A stretch of 64,000 nucleotides of DNA from Chryseobacterium phosphatilyticum (GCF_002899825.2 NZ_PPED02000008.1:54295-118294); one strand, 5' to 3'; positions 25,160-34,650 are shown, numbered from the stretch's first letter. Numbers and translations are program-made. Notes: generated from the letters alone by a model not told the origin.

Positions 25160-26530
25160 ATGAAAACACATCAATATATAATCATCACAGCCCTTCTATT
25201 TGTTATTCTGTTTTATGATCAGGATATGGGGCTCAATCTCGGGATTCTTGCCATTGCCTATGCAATACTCACTTTATTCAGAACTCCGGAAAAAAACAGA
25301 ACCCGAACTTTTCTGATCCTTTTTGCTACCAGTATTTTTTCAGGAATGGCCTTTGCCTGGTATGGAGATTTTCCTTCTTTTCTGGCAGTGGTGAGTTCTC
25401 TTTTGTTGTTGGCTTACAGATCGAAAAACAGGAGAATGAAAATACTATTTCTTATTCCGGTTTTTATCGTAAACTGCTGTACCTCATTCTGTCGGTTTTT
25501 CAGTTTTGATCAATGGTTACCTAAAAGAAATGTTTCAGGTTTGTGGCAGAAGACATTGGCTTTTATTTTAATTCCTTTGGTGTTGGTGTCTGTCTTTTTC
25601 GGAATCTATTCTGCCGGAAGTGATCATTTTGCTGCCCTTTTTACAGATTATGAGCTGGACATCAACCTTTGGCAACTATTCTGCCTTTCTGTTTTAGGAT
25701 TTTTTATTGCCTTTAATTACTGGAATTATGCTGTAGAAAAACTCATCTATAAAAGCAATCATGTATTAGATAATGATTTCCCAAAGGATTCTCAAGTTCC
25801 AAAGTCAACCTATTCTTTCCTTGATCTCGATTCTGAAAGAATGAGCGGAGTGATCTCTTTTATTTTATTGAATATTTTGTTGGTCTTTTTTATCATAACA
25901 TATAATTACGAGCAATTTTATGAAGTTCCAAAAACCCCGGTCCAGCTCTCAGAAGAAACCCATGAGAGAATCAATGCGGTGATTTTGTCTATTATTATGG
26001 CAATTTTGGTAATTATGTTTTATTTTAAATCAGGGTTTAATTTTGATCCTAAGTCCGGTTTGATGAAAGTTCTTGCCAAAGTTTGGATATTCCTCAATGC
26101 TATTCTTGTTATTTCAGCGGCTTTGAAAAATTATGAGTACATCGTTAATTATGCATTTACCTACAAAAGACTTGGCGTTTTTGCTTTCCTGCTTTTATCT
26201 CTGATCGGACTTGCTTTAACGTTTATTAAAATTCAAAAGAAAAAGAGAAATGCCTTCCTGTTCAACACGATGATCTGGTATCTTTATGGAACAATACTGA
26301 TTTGCAGCTATATCAATTGGGGAGGTTTTATCACATCTCAGAATATGAAACGTAAAGATTTTGCAATAAACTATCATTTTACAGCAATTAATTTTAACGA
26401 GAAGGCACTGTTGAAATATGGCAACGAAAAAAATGATCAAAAGCTGAAAAAGCAGGTACACGATAAAATTGAAAATGAAAAGTCAAAAACCTCCCTTTCA
26501 AAGATTTTGTATTATCAAACCATAGAATAA
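25160..26530 (+). CDS. polytopic membrane protein of the DUF4153/DUF4173 type
   Basis: The 456-residue protein has ten or more hydrophobic helices. The segment ALKNYEYIVNYAFTYKRLGVFAFLLLSLIGLA near residue 315 resembles the conserved Y-x3-YG(L/F)TY-x-RL block of DUF4153/DUF4173 proteins. A soluble C-terminal tail of about 70 residues (NMKRKDFAINYHFTAINFNEKALLKYG) is probably periplasmic. Function unknown. It ends the run of membrane genes that begins at 23668. Confidence 0.65.
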   Translation: MKTHQYIIITALLFVILFYDQDMGLNLGILAIAYAILTLFRTPEKNRTRTFLILFATSIFSGMAFAWYGDFPSFLAVVSSLLLLAYRSKNRRMKILFLIPVFIVNCCTSFCRFFSFDQWLPKRNVSGLWQKTLAFILIPLVLVSVFFGIYSAGSDHFAALFTDYELDINLWQLFCLSVLGFFIAFNYWNYAVEKLIYKSNHVLDNDFPKDSQVPKSTYSFLDLDSERMSGVISFILLNILLVFFIITYNYEQFYEVPKTPVQLSEETHERINAVILSIIMAILVIMFYFKSGFNFDPKSGLMKVLAKVWIFLNAILVISAALKNYEYIVNYAFTYKRLGVFAFLLLSLIGLALTFIKIQKKKRNAFLFNTMIWYLYGTILICSYINWGGFITSQNMKRKDFAINYHFTAINFNEKALLKYGNEKNDQKLKKQVHDKIENEKSKTSLSKILYYQTIE

Positions 26531-26655
26531 TGAATCCCGGATTAAGAATATAAACAGGAAAAATGATGAGCGGTAATAGTTGGAACAATTTTAGCATTTA
26601 TTATACCTAACATCTAACAGAATGCAACTTTGAAACATTCTTAAAATTAAGTATT

Positions 26656-27195
26656 ATGAAAAAAAGCCTGTTGTTAATTCCTTTGATTATTGTTGCCTGT
26701 AAAAAAGAACCCGCCGTAACATCGGTACAGGATAAAGATTCTACAGTTGTAACTGAAATGCCCGATTCCGTTGTAAAAACAGACTCTGTCGCATTGAGAA
26801 AAAAAGATTCAATTATTAACAATGCACCCGCTACTAAAGAAGTTTTACGTAAAGGAGTCATGAGAAGTGAAAAAGAAGGTCAGATTATAAGAACTGCAGA
26901 TGCCTCCCAGCTTCCTTTTACTCTGGGGGAAGAATTTACAAAAGATGATCAGGAGCTTGTTTTAAAACTAACTCATTATGACCAGCCGAATATTAAAGCG
27001 AAAATTTCCACAAAAGCAAAGGATTTTAATATTCGTTTCAACCAGATCAAACTTCCTAATGGAGATTATGATGGCCCTTTCGGAAGAGATATTACCTATG
27101 AAACTCCCGGGAAAGGAGAAGTATGGTTAATAATTGGAAAAAGTAATATGGCTTCAGGAAATACCAAAGGGAATTTTACGGTAAGTGTTGAATAG
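26656..27195 (+). CDS. predicted lipoprotein
   Basis: The signal peptide MKKSLLLIPLIIVAC gives a lipobox (VAC) with C15 as the first mature residue. A Lys/Asp/Ser-rich linker follows to about residue 60 (KDSTVVTEMPDSVV), and the rest is a compact domain of about 110 residues with alternating strands (QELVLKLTHYDQPNIKAKI, GEVWLIIGKSNMASGNTKGNFTVSVE). No family is recognised, though the second half resembles beta-sandwich adhesion or inhibitor domains. The envelope location is clear and the function is not. Confidence 0.75.
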   Translation: MKKSLLLIPLIIVACKKEPAVTSVQDKDSTVVTEMPDSVVKTDSVALRKKDSIINNAPATKEVLRKGVMRSEKEGQIIRTADASQLPFTLGEEFTKDDQELVLKLTHYDQPNIKAKISTKAKDFNIRFNQIKLPNGDYDGPFGRDITYETPGKGEVWLIIGKSNMASGNTKGNFTVSVE

Positions 27196-27255
27196 ACTCA
27201 AACGAATTTGGTACAATTTCTGCAAACTAACCTCTGAAGTTTAAATTTATTAATT

Positions 27256-27768
27256 ATGAAAAATATAGTTCTAACAGCAATGGCCGCTTCTGCTGTACTT
27301 GTAAGTTGCGGAACCGTACAGTCGCTGGTTCAGAATACATTTCCATATACGACGAGTGTTTTGGTTTCTACAGGCGTACCTGCAGATAAAGAAGTTTCTT
27401 CCACTGCAACAGCCACAAACGTACAAACATGGTTCGGAGGAAATAATAACGCTAAAATCAAAGATGTAAGAATCTCAGAAGCAAAAATTTCTGTAGCTTC
27501 TCCTTCAGGAGGAAACCTAAGTGCTTTTAAAACCGTTAAAATCTATGTTTCATCAACCGGAACCGGCGAAAGACTGATTGCTTCACGTTCCAATATATCC
27601 ACAAATTCGTCCAGCTTAAATTTGGACTTGAATGATACAGGATTTCTTGATGAGATTGTAAAAAGTACAGGACTAACCGTAAGAACCGTTTATGAACTGA
27701 AAAACCAAACGACTTCAGACATGAACATCAAAGTAGCCCTTAATTTCAGCAGTGTTCCTGCGAAATAG
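27256..27768 (+). CDS. predicted lipoprotein
   Basis: The signal peptide ends in AVLVSCGT, a good lipobox with C19. The mature part is rich in Ser, Thr and Val with alternating hydrophobic residues (IKDVRISEAKISVASP, FKTVKIYVSSTGTGERLIASR), suggesting a beta-sandwich of about 145 residues. No known domain. It follows the other lipoprotein by 60 bases and is closed by a strong terminator. Confidence 0.75.
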   Translation: MKNIVLTAMAASAVLVSCGTVQSLVQNTFPYTTSVLVSTGVPADKEVSSTATATNVQTWFGGNNNAKIKDVRISEAKISVASPSGGNLSAFKTVKIYVSSTGTGERLIASRSNISTNSSSLNLDLNDTGFLDEIVKSTGLTVRTVYELKNQTTSDMNIKVALNFSSVPAK

Positions 27769-27790
27769 TTTTTATAAAAGTTTATTATAA

Positions 27791-27822
27791 AAAAACGTCT
27801 TTCAAATTTGAAAGACGTTTTT
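27791..27822. terminator. bidirectional terminator between convergent genes
   Basis: AAAAACGTCTTTCAAA / TTTGAAAGACGTTTTT is a perfect 32-bp palindrome with A and T runs on both ends, between convergent genes ending at 27768 and 27833. Confidence 0.92.
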
Positions 27823-27832
27823 GATTATTGCA

Positions 27833-29485
27833 CTACAGCTTTATGAATTTTTCGACAACTCTTCGTTGCCCTTCATTGATATTGATGATATATTGCCCTG
27901 CCTGCAGACCGGAGATATCAATCTTGTCATCAGGAGAAGCTGTACTTTTCATTACTGACCTTCCTTGTATATTAATCACTTCAAAATCCAGTTTTTTATT
28001 TTCATTACTTTGAAGACTAATAGAACTGTTGGATGGATTAGGATAAATTTTAACTTCCAATGATGGTAAAGCTTTAACTGGTGCTACTGATTTACCTTCC
28101 AGTTGGAGGATGGCACTCTTTACATTAGGAAGAGGACCTATTTTTTGATTAGCAACTGTGCCTCCCTGAGGTATTCCTGTAGAAATTAAAAGATTTTTCA
28201 TAGCAGCCGGACTCAGATACTGGCCCGTAGTCTGACGATAGAAAGACTGAATCAATACTGCTGCCGATGCTACTGTAGGTGTCGCAGAGCTGGTTCCGCT
28301 GAAATAATTATACGTCCTGTTGTTATCATTATCATATTTGGCGTAGGAACCATATCCGGCAGCTAAAACACTGCTTCCCCAACCCTGTACATCCACTCTG
28401 TTTCCATAGGTACTGAAACTTAATTTTGAATGAGTTGTATTGGGAGATCCTGCTCCTACAATGATTGCTCCACTATTTCCTCGTGCCATATAAGAAGCAT
28501 AAAAAGGGTCATCCAGGTTTTGATTTCCGTTTCCGGCTGCTGCAATAATAATAATACCGGAATCAGTAGCTGCTTTTGTAAGATCCCAGATTACTTTATC
28601 ATATTCAGCAGGGCAATACTGACCATCTTTACCACCTGTTTGCATTTCATACAAAATAATGTCACCTGCCTGAGAGGCATTGATAGATCTGCTTACAGCT
28701 GCTGCTCTGTTGTATCCTACAGTAGTCCATTCCATATACCCCTTGATTTCAGATGCATTATATACTGCACCGGTAAGGCCGATATTGTCTTTTACAGAAC
28801 CTAAAATACTTACAACTGCTGTTCCATGGTCCCTGTAGTTATTACCTGATAATCCGGAATTGGGAGAATATCCTGGCTCAAGTTGTATAGAGTTTTGATT
28901 GGCCAGCATTTCGTGAGTTTTATAAAAACCATATTCCACATCACGGATTCTGATGTTTTGTCCGGTTATTCCTCTCGACCATGCATATTTGGCATTGATA
29001 CCTGGATTATCATTCAGATAAGTCTGAAGGCTTTCCAAATCAGGAGTTGCAACAAACCTATTGATTAATGGAGGTTCAATGGGGGTGCTGCTCATTACAG
29101 AAGCATATTCTATTTCAGGAAATCTTTCAAGAACCTGAGCCAGTTTCTGGGCAGATTTCTCATTTTGTAAAGGAAGATTGGCTTTGAAAATTCTTCTCAA
29201 TTTTTCCACAGATTCACTGGAATTCCCATTTTCTTTGCTGCTTTTAGCCATCTCGGAAATTTTTTCGTCAGTAAAACCAAGGTCATAGGTAAATGATATT
29301 CCATTTTCTCTGGCAAATTTTTCCAGCTCGAAGTTTTGAGTGAATGCGCCTTTTTCTGAAGCAATACCTTTAGAAAAGCAAACATAGATATTGGCATTTA
29401 AATCATGATCTCCGCTCGATGGTTTTTGCCCGAAATAAAGTGAAAAACAGGATGTCAACAAGAAAATTTTAATTTTTGTTTTCAT
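27833..29485 (-). CDS. secreted subtilisin-like serine protease (S8) with T9SS sorting domain
   Basis: The 550-residue preproprotein has a signal peptide (IFLLTSCFSLYFGQ), a propeptide of about 140 residues, and an S8 domain with D182 (IRDVEYGF), H220 (YRDHGTA), N319 (AAAGNGN) and S399 (FSGTSSATP). The last 75 residues form a type A sorting domain (VKIYPNPSNSSISL to VVEKFIKL). The ATG at 29485 is preferred to the upstream in-frame ATG at 29557 because it opens directly into the signal peptide. It should be exported by T9SS as an extracellular or surface protease. Confidence 0.92.
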   Translation of the reverse strand: MKTKIKIFLLTSCFSLYFGQKPSSGDHDLNANIYVCFSKGIASEKGAFTQNFELEKFARENGISFTYDLGFTDEKISEMAKSSKENGNSSESVEKLRRIFKANLPLQNEKSAQKLAQVLERFPEIEYASVMSSTPIEPPLINRFVATPDLESLQTYLNDNPGINAKYAWSRGITGQNIRIRDVEYGFYKTHEMLANQNSIQLEPGYSPNSGLSGNNYRDHGTAVVSILGSVKDNIGLTGAVYNASEIKGYMEWTTVGYNRAAAVSRSINASQAGDIILYEMQTGGKDGQYCPAEYDKVIWDLTKAATDSGIIIIAAAGNGNQNLDDPFYASYMARGNSGAIIVGAGSPNTTHSKLSFSTYGNRVDVQGWGSSVLAAGYGSYAKYDNDNNRTYNYFSGTSSATPTVASAAVLIQSFYRQTTGQYLSPAAMKNLLISTGIPQGGTVANQKIGPLPNVKSAILQLEGKSVAPVKALPSLEVKIYPNPSNSSISLQSNENKKLDFEVINIQGRSVMKSTASPDDKIDISGLQAGQYIININEGQRRVVEKFIKL

Positions 29486-29649
29486 AATAATATTGTTAAA
29501 TGGTTGTGGATCAATTTGATTTTTATCAAAAATAATAATAAAATGAAAACAAATCACGTTTTTGTGAAATTATTTTAAGTTGTGCTTTTTTTTAAAAAAA
29601 TATGGAGGTCTCTGTCAGGAAAAAATGTAGAAATATAGGGGTTAAATAA

Positions 29650-29682
29650 AAAAATGTCTCCCAACGTGGGGGAGACATTTTT
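29650..29682 (-). terminator. terminator of the 29689 gene (- strand)
   Basis: AAAAATGTCTCCC / GGGAGACATTTTT with a 7-base loop; on the - strand it is followed by a run of T. It lies 6 bases after the stop codon. Confidence 0.85.
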
Positions 29683-29688
29683 GATTTT

Positions 29689-30822
29689 TCATTCAATATA
29701 TTTTAATTGTAATAATATCCTTCTGATGTGTCCGGTAATAAATGCATTGTTATTGGTAAGCCAAATAATAGAAATCTGCTTTTCAGGAATGATAATAAGA
29801 TGAGATTTAAAACCTCCCTGATCTCCGGCGTGCTCAATAACCTTTACCTTTTCTTCTGTTTTTATTCCGGAATAGAACCCGTTATGAACGAACCAGGTTC
29901 CAGTATGATCGACAGCTTTTTCACTTTGCCAGTTAGCGGGTTTCCAGATGGTTTGAGATTCTTTTATAGTCTTACATTCTGCAAATTTACAGTGTTGAAG
30001 AGCTGAAATGTATTTTTTTAGATCTTCAATAGAACTCCATACCCCACCATTTCCGGCAGCTGCAAAGGTAGGAGATTCACCATAATCATATTCCTCGTAG
30101 ATGTTATTCCTGAGAACATATCCATGAGCAACATCTTTATCCGGAAAACTACCATCAGTAATGGTAGTATTTGTCATCCCTGAAGGGGTGAATATATTTT
30201 CTTTAATAAAATGCTGCCATTTTCTATGACTTGTTTTTTCAATAATTAATGCAAGTCCATTATAAGCAGGATTGGAATAATTCGATTTTGTTCCCGGCTC
30301 AAACTCTAATGAGTCAGTTGATTTTAATGGATTAAAATTTTCTTCATCCTTTGCTGTAAGATAAAATATACTGTCTTTATCAACATGTCTGAGATCCGGA
30401 AGGCCGGAAGTATGACTCAGAAGGTGACGAAGCCTGATATCCGAAACAACTTTTCTATTTTTAAAATCCGGGAAAAACTTCAGGAGAGGATCTTCAAGGG
30501 ACAGTTTTTTCTTATTCCGGAGAATCAGAACTCCATAAGACACAAAAGTTTTTGTGATAGAACCTAAATTAGATACAGTTTTATTGGTGAATTTTTCCTT
30601 TGTTTTGAGGTCTGCAAGTCCAAATGAATTTTCGTAAAGTATCTTATCTCCCTGTTGAATCAAGATACTGCCTCCAGGATTATTTTCGTTAAAAACCTGT
30701 GAAAAAGCGGAGTCAAGTTTTATTTTTAAAAGTTCTTCCCTTGTCTGTCCATAACAAATAAAGGTTGTGATAACAATAAGTAAAAGAGAAGCCTTTGCTT
30801 TTAAATGAAAATGAATAAACAT
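29689..30822 (-). CDS. exported serine hydrolase of the class C beta-lactamase fold
   Basis: The 377-residue protein has a signal peptide (ASLLLIVITTFICYGQ) and the penicillin-binding fold: S88-I-T-K91 in GSITKTF, Y182-S-N184, and a late HAGDQGGF as the third motif. RLRHLLSHTSGLPDL is a typical family segment. The family includes peptidases, esterases and beta-lactamases, and the substrate cannot be told here. The ATG at 30822 is chosen because the extension to 30921 overlaps the neighbour and hides the signal peptide. Confidence 0.87.
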   Translation of the reverse strand: MFIHFHLKAKASLLLIVITTFICYGQTREELLKIKLDSAFSQVFNENNPGGSILIQQGDKILYENSFGLADLKTKEKFTNKTVSNLGSITKTFVSYGVLILRNKKKLSLEDPLLKFFPDFKNRKVVSDIRLRHLLSHTSGLPDLRHVDKDSIFYLTAKDEENFNPLKSTDSLEFEPGTKSNYSNPAYNGLALIIEKTSHRKWQHFIKENIFTPSGMTNTTITDGSFPDKDVAHGYVLRNNIYEEYDYGESPTFAAAGNGGVWSSIEDLKKYISALQHCKFAECKTIKESQTIWKPANWQSEKAVDHTGTWFVHNGFYSGIKTEEKVKVIEHAGDQGGFKSHLIIIPEKQISIIWLTNNNAFITGHIRRILLQLKYIE

Positions 30823-30853
30823 GGTTTTTGAAATTTTAATGGTGTATGTTTTT

Positions 30854-31444
30854 TTATAATTCTGGCGCTTCTTTTTCTTTATGATAAAAAACACTCTTCT
30901 TATTCGTGATTTCATATTCAATTCCTATACTGTCTTTAGTAACTTTTACAAGTCTTGCCTTTTGTATAGATTGGTTTTCTCCTTCAATATCATTGGTGAA
31001 ATGATCCTGAAATACCTTTTCCACAACAAACAGATAGGGAGTTTTATAAATACTTTTTTCAATAATTCCTTCTTTTTTGTAGACAAAAATCTGGGGTCTA
31101 TGCAATACATTAGGACGCGTTCTTTCAATTCTGTAAGTACCATCAAGCTGAATTTGCTGATAATCATCCAATGTAGAAAAGTAATTGACTAAGGCAAAGA
31201 AAGGAATCATCATCGGCAGCATACTTAAAAGGACCGTAAAGGCCAATAGGACAAAATAAATCTTAATGATTCTTTTTCTCCAAAACCAGATAACCATAAA
31301 TAAGGTCATAGCCAACCAGATCCAGTTGATGATTTTATCAGTATAATATCCGGAAAAGCTATAATGGTTAAAACTCAAAATAGCTTCGGCCAGAAAAAAT
31401 AAAGAGATAACCAGGTAGAGTATAGTGATATGGGTGTTCTTCAT
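30854..31444 (-). CDS. membrane protein with three or four helices
   Basis: The 196-residue protein has hydrophobic segments at about residues 6-26, 36-54 and 60-90, followed by a soluble domain of about 100 residues with beta-like strands (YQQIQLDGTYRIERTR, GIIEKSIYKTPYLFVVEKVF). No family is recognised. It lies between the serine hydrolase and dtd on the same strand, with spacers of about 30 and 12 bases. Confidence 0.7.
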   Translation of the reverse strand: MKNTHITILYLVISLFFLAEAILSFNHYSFSGYYTDKIINWIWLAMTLFMVIWFWRKRIIKIYFVLLAFTVLLSMLPMMIPFFALVNYFSTLDDYQQIQLDGTYRIERTRPNVLHRPQIFVYKKEGIIEKSIYKTPYLFVVEKVFQDHFTNDIEGENQSIQKARLVKVTKDSIGIEYEITNKKSVFYHKEKEAPEL

Positions 31445-31456
31445 GTTATCTTGTCA

Positions 31457-31906
31457 TCAGCTTTTGGTGATTGAGTCCATAACAATCGTTACGGGTCCGT
31501 CGTTGGTAAGAGATACCTTCATGTCCGCCCCAAAAATTCCGCTTGATGTTTTTAATCCTGATTTTGCTATTTCCTCTTTGAAATAATCAAATAGTGGAAT
31601 AGCCTTTTCCGGCTTTGCCGCTTTTATAAATGAAGGGCGATTCCCTTTTCTATAGTCTGCAATCAGGGTAAACTGGCTGATGCATAGGATTTCTGCTGAA
31701 ATATCTTTTACTGAAAGATTAAGTTTACCATCTTCATCTCCAAAGATCCTGAGATTTAAAATCTTCTGTACCAACCACTCTGCGTCTGTTTTTTCATCAT
31801 TCTCTTCTATGCCTACCAGAAGCATTAATCCTTTTCCTATTTCACCAACGATTTTTCCATCCACTTTTACATTGGCTTTTGAAACTCTTTGTATAACGAT
31901 CTTCAT
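31457..31906 (-). CDS. dtd: D-aminoacyl-tRNA deacylase
   Basis: Dtd removes D-amino acids (and glycine) wrongly loaded on tRNA. The 149-residue protein starts MKIVIQRVSKANVKVDG and has both active-site signatures, SQFTLIAD near residue 78 and SGIFGADMKVSLTNDGPVT near residue 123. Length and motifs are normal. It is transcribed between a lipoprotein gene and a membrane-protein gene. Confidence 0.96.
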   Translation of the reverse strand: MKIVIQRVSKANVKVDGKIVGEIGKGLMLLVGIEENDEKTDAEWLVQKILNLRIFGDEDGKLNLSVKDISAEILCISQFTLIADYRKGNRPSFIKAAKPEKAIPLFDYFKEEIAKSGLKTSSGIFGADMKVSLTNDGPVTIVMDSITKS

Positions 31907-31914
31907 TTTTTATG

Positions 31915-32373
31915 CTAATAGTAAATATTTAAAATTTTGGTTGTAGCATCATAATTAAACGTATTGTATGTCTTTGGGGGAAGAGAGGTTTTAGACCCGG
32001 ATTCCGCTTGCCCGGTTCTGAGTATCCATCTGCTATTATCCTTAGGGCATATAATGGCAATATTATCCTTTACTTCAAGAGTTGTGTTATTGTCCGGGCA
32101 TATGTGAGGGGCATTCCTGTCATATACTTTGAATGAATTTCCTACACGAACCACGATTAATCCTCTTGTTCCGGATTGTTGTTCATTCACATAAACCCAA
32201 CCATTATCGTAGTTTAGGTTATTGTAGGCCGGCAGGTTTAGATTCAACGTAACGTTGATCGGATTATTAGGAAAACAACTTACTGTGTCTTCTCTGCTTC
32301 CACAAGAGTTTATGTATAATGTGCTGGAAATCAATAATATGAAAATAGATAATATCGAAAAAGTTTTTTTCAT
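31915..32373 (-). CDS. lipoprotein with a degenerate Rieske-like domain
   Basis: The 152-residue protein has a lipoprotein signal ending at INSCGS (C24). The mature part resembles Rieske-fold domains of Bacteroidota: VYVNEQQSGTRGLIVVRVGNSFKVYDRNAPHICP followed by IAIICPKDNSRWILRTGQAESG. The usual C-x-H and C-x2-H cluster ligands are not both present (HICP and CPKDN are seen instead), so a [2Fe-2S] cluster is unlikely. It lies 8 bases upstream of dtd and is divergent from greA. Confidence 0.7.
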   Translation of the reverse strand: MKKTFSILSIFILLISSTLYINSCGSREDTVSCFPNNPINVTLNLNLPAYNNLNYDNGWVYVNEQQSGTRGLIVVRVGNSFKVYDRNAPHICPDNNTTLEVKDNIAIICPKDNSRWILRTGQAESGSKTSLPPKTYNTFNYDATTKILNIYY

Positions 32374-32390
32374 TTCAATTTAAATTTTTA

Positions 32391-32398
32391 TATATTTG
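32391..32398 (+). promoter_or_regulatory. -7 box of the greA promoter
   Basis: TATATTTG is a perfect match to TAnnTTTG, about 85 bases before greA; no good -33 box is seen. The leader that follows contains a small stem (TCCG/CGGA) and seven T at 32437-32459, possibly a weak attenuator. Confidence 0.5.
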
Positions 32399-32483
32399 TA
32401 AAAATTAAACGATTATAATACGTAAAACATTGTCCGGCAAATGTCGGATTATTTTTTTATACTAAAACTAAATTTTGAAAATT

Positions 32484-32954
32484 ATGGCAAGCTATGTAAC
32501 AAAGGAGGGCCTGGATAAAATGAAAGCTGAGCTGGAACAGTTGGAAACTGTGGAAAGACCAAAAATTACTCAGCAGATCGCAGAAGCAAGAGACAAAGGA
32601 GATTTGTCTGAAAATGCTGAATATGATGCGGCTAAAGAGGCTCAGGGGATGCTTGAAATGAGAATTTCCAAGCTTAAAGATGTTATCTCTACTTCTAAAA
32701 TTATAGACGAAAGCCAATTAGATACTTCAAAAGTTTCCATCTTAACGACAGTGAAACTTAAAAATAATGCTACCAAACAAGAGCAGGTATTTAAATTGGT
32801 ACCAGATAACGAGAGTGATCTTAAAACAGGAAAGATTTCTGTAAACACTCCGATTGCAAAAGGTCTTTTAGGAAAAGCTGTAGGTGAAACTGCAGAAATT
32901 ACTTTACCTAATGGAAACAAACTGTCTTTCGAGGTATTAGACATTACTTTATAG
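32484..32954 (+). CDS. greA: transcription elongation factor GreA
   Basis: GreA enters the RNA polymerase secondary channel and stimulates cleavage of backtracked RNA. The 156 residues consist of a coiled-coil with the acidic tip (ARDKGDLSENAEYDAAKEAQ near residue 34) and a C-terminal FKBP-like domain (ISVNTPIAKGLLGKAVGE). The ATG at 32484 (MASYVTKEGL) matches the family; an upstream TTG would add three residues. Confidence 0.97.
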   Translation: MASYVTKEGLDKMKAELEQLETVERPKITQQIAEARDKGDLSENAEYDAAKEAQGMLEMRISKLKDVISTSKIIDESQLDTSKVSILTTVKLKNNATKQEQVFKLVPDNESDLKTGKISVNTPIAKGLLGKAVGETAEITLPNGNKLSFEVLDITL

Positions 32955-33004
32955 TCTGATACAACCTTTCATTTCTTATTTCTAATATCTAACTTCTAAA
33001 TAAA

Positions 33005-33394
33005 ATGAGCACTATATTCACAAAAATCATCAACGGTGACATTCCCTCCTATAAAATTGCGGAAGATGAAAACTTTATTGCATTTTTAGATGCTATGCCA
33101 TTGGTGAAAGGACATACCCTGGTAGTTCCTAAAAAAGAAGTGGACTTGATTTTTGATCTTGATAGTGAAGAATATAAAAACCTTTGGGGATTTGCCCAAG
33201 TGGTAGCCAAGAAGATCAAAACTGCAATTCCATGTGTAAGGGTCGGGGTAGCAGTAGTAGGACTTGAAGTTCCTCATGCTCATATTCACCTGATCCCTTT
33301 AAACAAGATGGAAGACATGAACTTCAGAAATGAAAGATTAAAATTAACGAACGAAGAATATACAGAGATTCAAAACTCAATTATTAATTCTTAA
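33005..33394 (+). CDS. HIT-family nucleotide hydrolase
   Basis: The 129-residue protein starts STIFTKIINGDIPSYKIAED, as in HinT-like proteins, and has the histidine triad H91-A-H93-I-H95 (VPHAHIHLIP). Members hydrolyse adenosine phosphoramidates and similar nucleotides. It follows greA by 50 bases and probably shares its transcript; a terminator closes the pair. Confidence 0.93.
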   Translation: MSTIFTKIINGDIPSYKIAEDENFIAFLDAMPLVKGHTLVVPKKEVDLIFDLDSEEYKNLWGFAQVVAKKIKTAIPCVRVGVAVVGLEVPHAHIHLIPLNKMEDMNFRNERLKLTNEEYTEIQNSIINS

Positions 33395-33401
33395 CAAACA
33401 G

Positions 33402-33437
33402 AAAATCGTAAAAAAGAAATTTTTTACGATTTTCTTT
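33402..33437 (+). terminator. terminator after the HIT gene
   Basis: AAAATCGTAAAAAA / TTTTTTACGATTTT with a 4-base loop. The T run is partly inside the stem. Confidence 0.8.
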
Positions 33438-33462
33438 AACATATACATATATATTATATCAT

Positions 33463-34650
33463 ATGAATTCAAACCAGTGTTCTTTCTGCGGTAGAAAAAG
33501 AAATGAAGTACAGATGCTGATTTCCGGGCAGAACGGTTTTATTTGTGAAAATTGTATAGAGCAGGCACATGCCATCGTGAAAGATGGAGCTTCCAAAACA
33601 GGAAACTCTCCTGCAGAAACAATGGAAGAACTTAAAAAGCCAAAAGTGATCAAAGAATTTCTTGATCAGTATGTCATTGGGCAAGATCAGGCAAAAAAAC
33701 AACTTGCTGTTGCTGTTTACAACCATTATAAAAGATTGCTTCATGCTCAGGATGAGAACAGGGAAGTAGAGCTTGAGAAGTCAAACATCATTATGATAGG
33801 GGAGACTGGGACAGGGAAAACTTTATTGGCAAAAACTATTGCCAGAGAATTGAATGTTCCTTTCTGTATTGTTGATGCTACCATTTTAACAGAAGCAGGA
33901 TATGTAGGGGAAGATGTTGAAAGTATTCTTTCCCGACTATTGATGGTTGCTGATTATGATGTGGAAAAGGCAGAAAAAGGCATTGTCTTTATTGATGAGA
34001 TTGATAAAATTGCAAGAAAATCAGATAACCCAAGCATTACCAGAGACGTCTCCGGAGAAGGAGTACAACAAGGATTACTGAAACTACTGGAAGGAAGTAT
34101 CGTCAATGTTCCACCACAAGGAGGAAGAAAACATCCCGATCAAAAGTACATTCAGGTAAACACCCAAAATATACTGTTTATTGCCGGAGGTGCTTTCGAC
34201 GGAATTAAAGAGATTATTGAAAGAAGAATGAACAAGCAAGCTATTGGTTTTAGCTCAGAAAAAATCAATAAAACTGATGAAGATGAATATATATTAACAA
34301 ATATTAATGCAATTGATCTTCGCTCTTTCGGATTAATTCCCGAACTTTTAGGAAGATTTCCAATCATTACTTACCTCGATAAACTCACAAAAGAGACTCT
34401 GGTAAGAATCATGAGGGAACCTAAAAATTCAATTGTAAATCAATTTATTGAACTTTTTAAGATGGATGGCACAGATTTGGTAATCACAGACGGGGCAATC
34501 GAAAAAATCGTCGAAGAAACAATTGAAAAAGGATTAGGTGCAAGAGGACTTAGAGGAACCACTGAAAAGGTTCTGGAGGACTATATGTTTTCAATTGGTG
34601 AAGATAAAAAGATTGTACTTACAGAAGATAATATTTTGATTAATAGATAA
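33463..34650 (+). CDS. clpX: ATP-dependent Clp protease ATP-binding subunit ClpX
   Basis: ClpX unfolds substrates and feeds them to ClpP. The zinc-binding domain has C6-x2-C9-x18-C28-x2-C31. The AAA+ core has Walker A GETGTGKT at residues 113-120, Walker B VFIDEIDK, and GLIPELLGRFP as the sensor region. The 395 residues are slightly short of the usual 410-425, the linker between domains being compact. No clpP is adjacent in the window. Confidence 0.97.
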   Translation: MNSNQCSFCGRKRNEVQMLISGQNGFICENCIEQAHAIVKDGASKTGNSPAETMEELKKPKVIKEFLDQYVIGQDQAKKQLAVAVYNHYKRLLHAQDENREVELEKSNIIMIGETGTGKTLLAKTIARELNVPFCIVDATILTEAGYVGEDVESILSRLLMVADYDVEKAEKGIVFIDEIDKIARKSDNPSITRDVSGEGVQQGLLKLLEGSIVNVPPQGGRKHPDQKYIQVNTQNILFIAGGAFDGIKEIIERRMNKQAIGFSSEKINKTDEDEYILTNINAIDLRSFGLIPELLGRFPIITYLDKLTKETLVRIMREPKNSIVNQFIELFKMDGTDLVITDGAIEKIVEETIEKGLGARGLRGTTEKVLEDYMFSIGEDKKIVLTEDNILINR

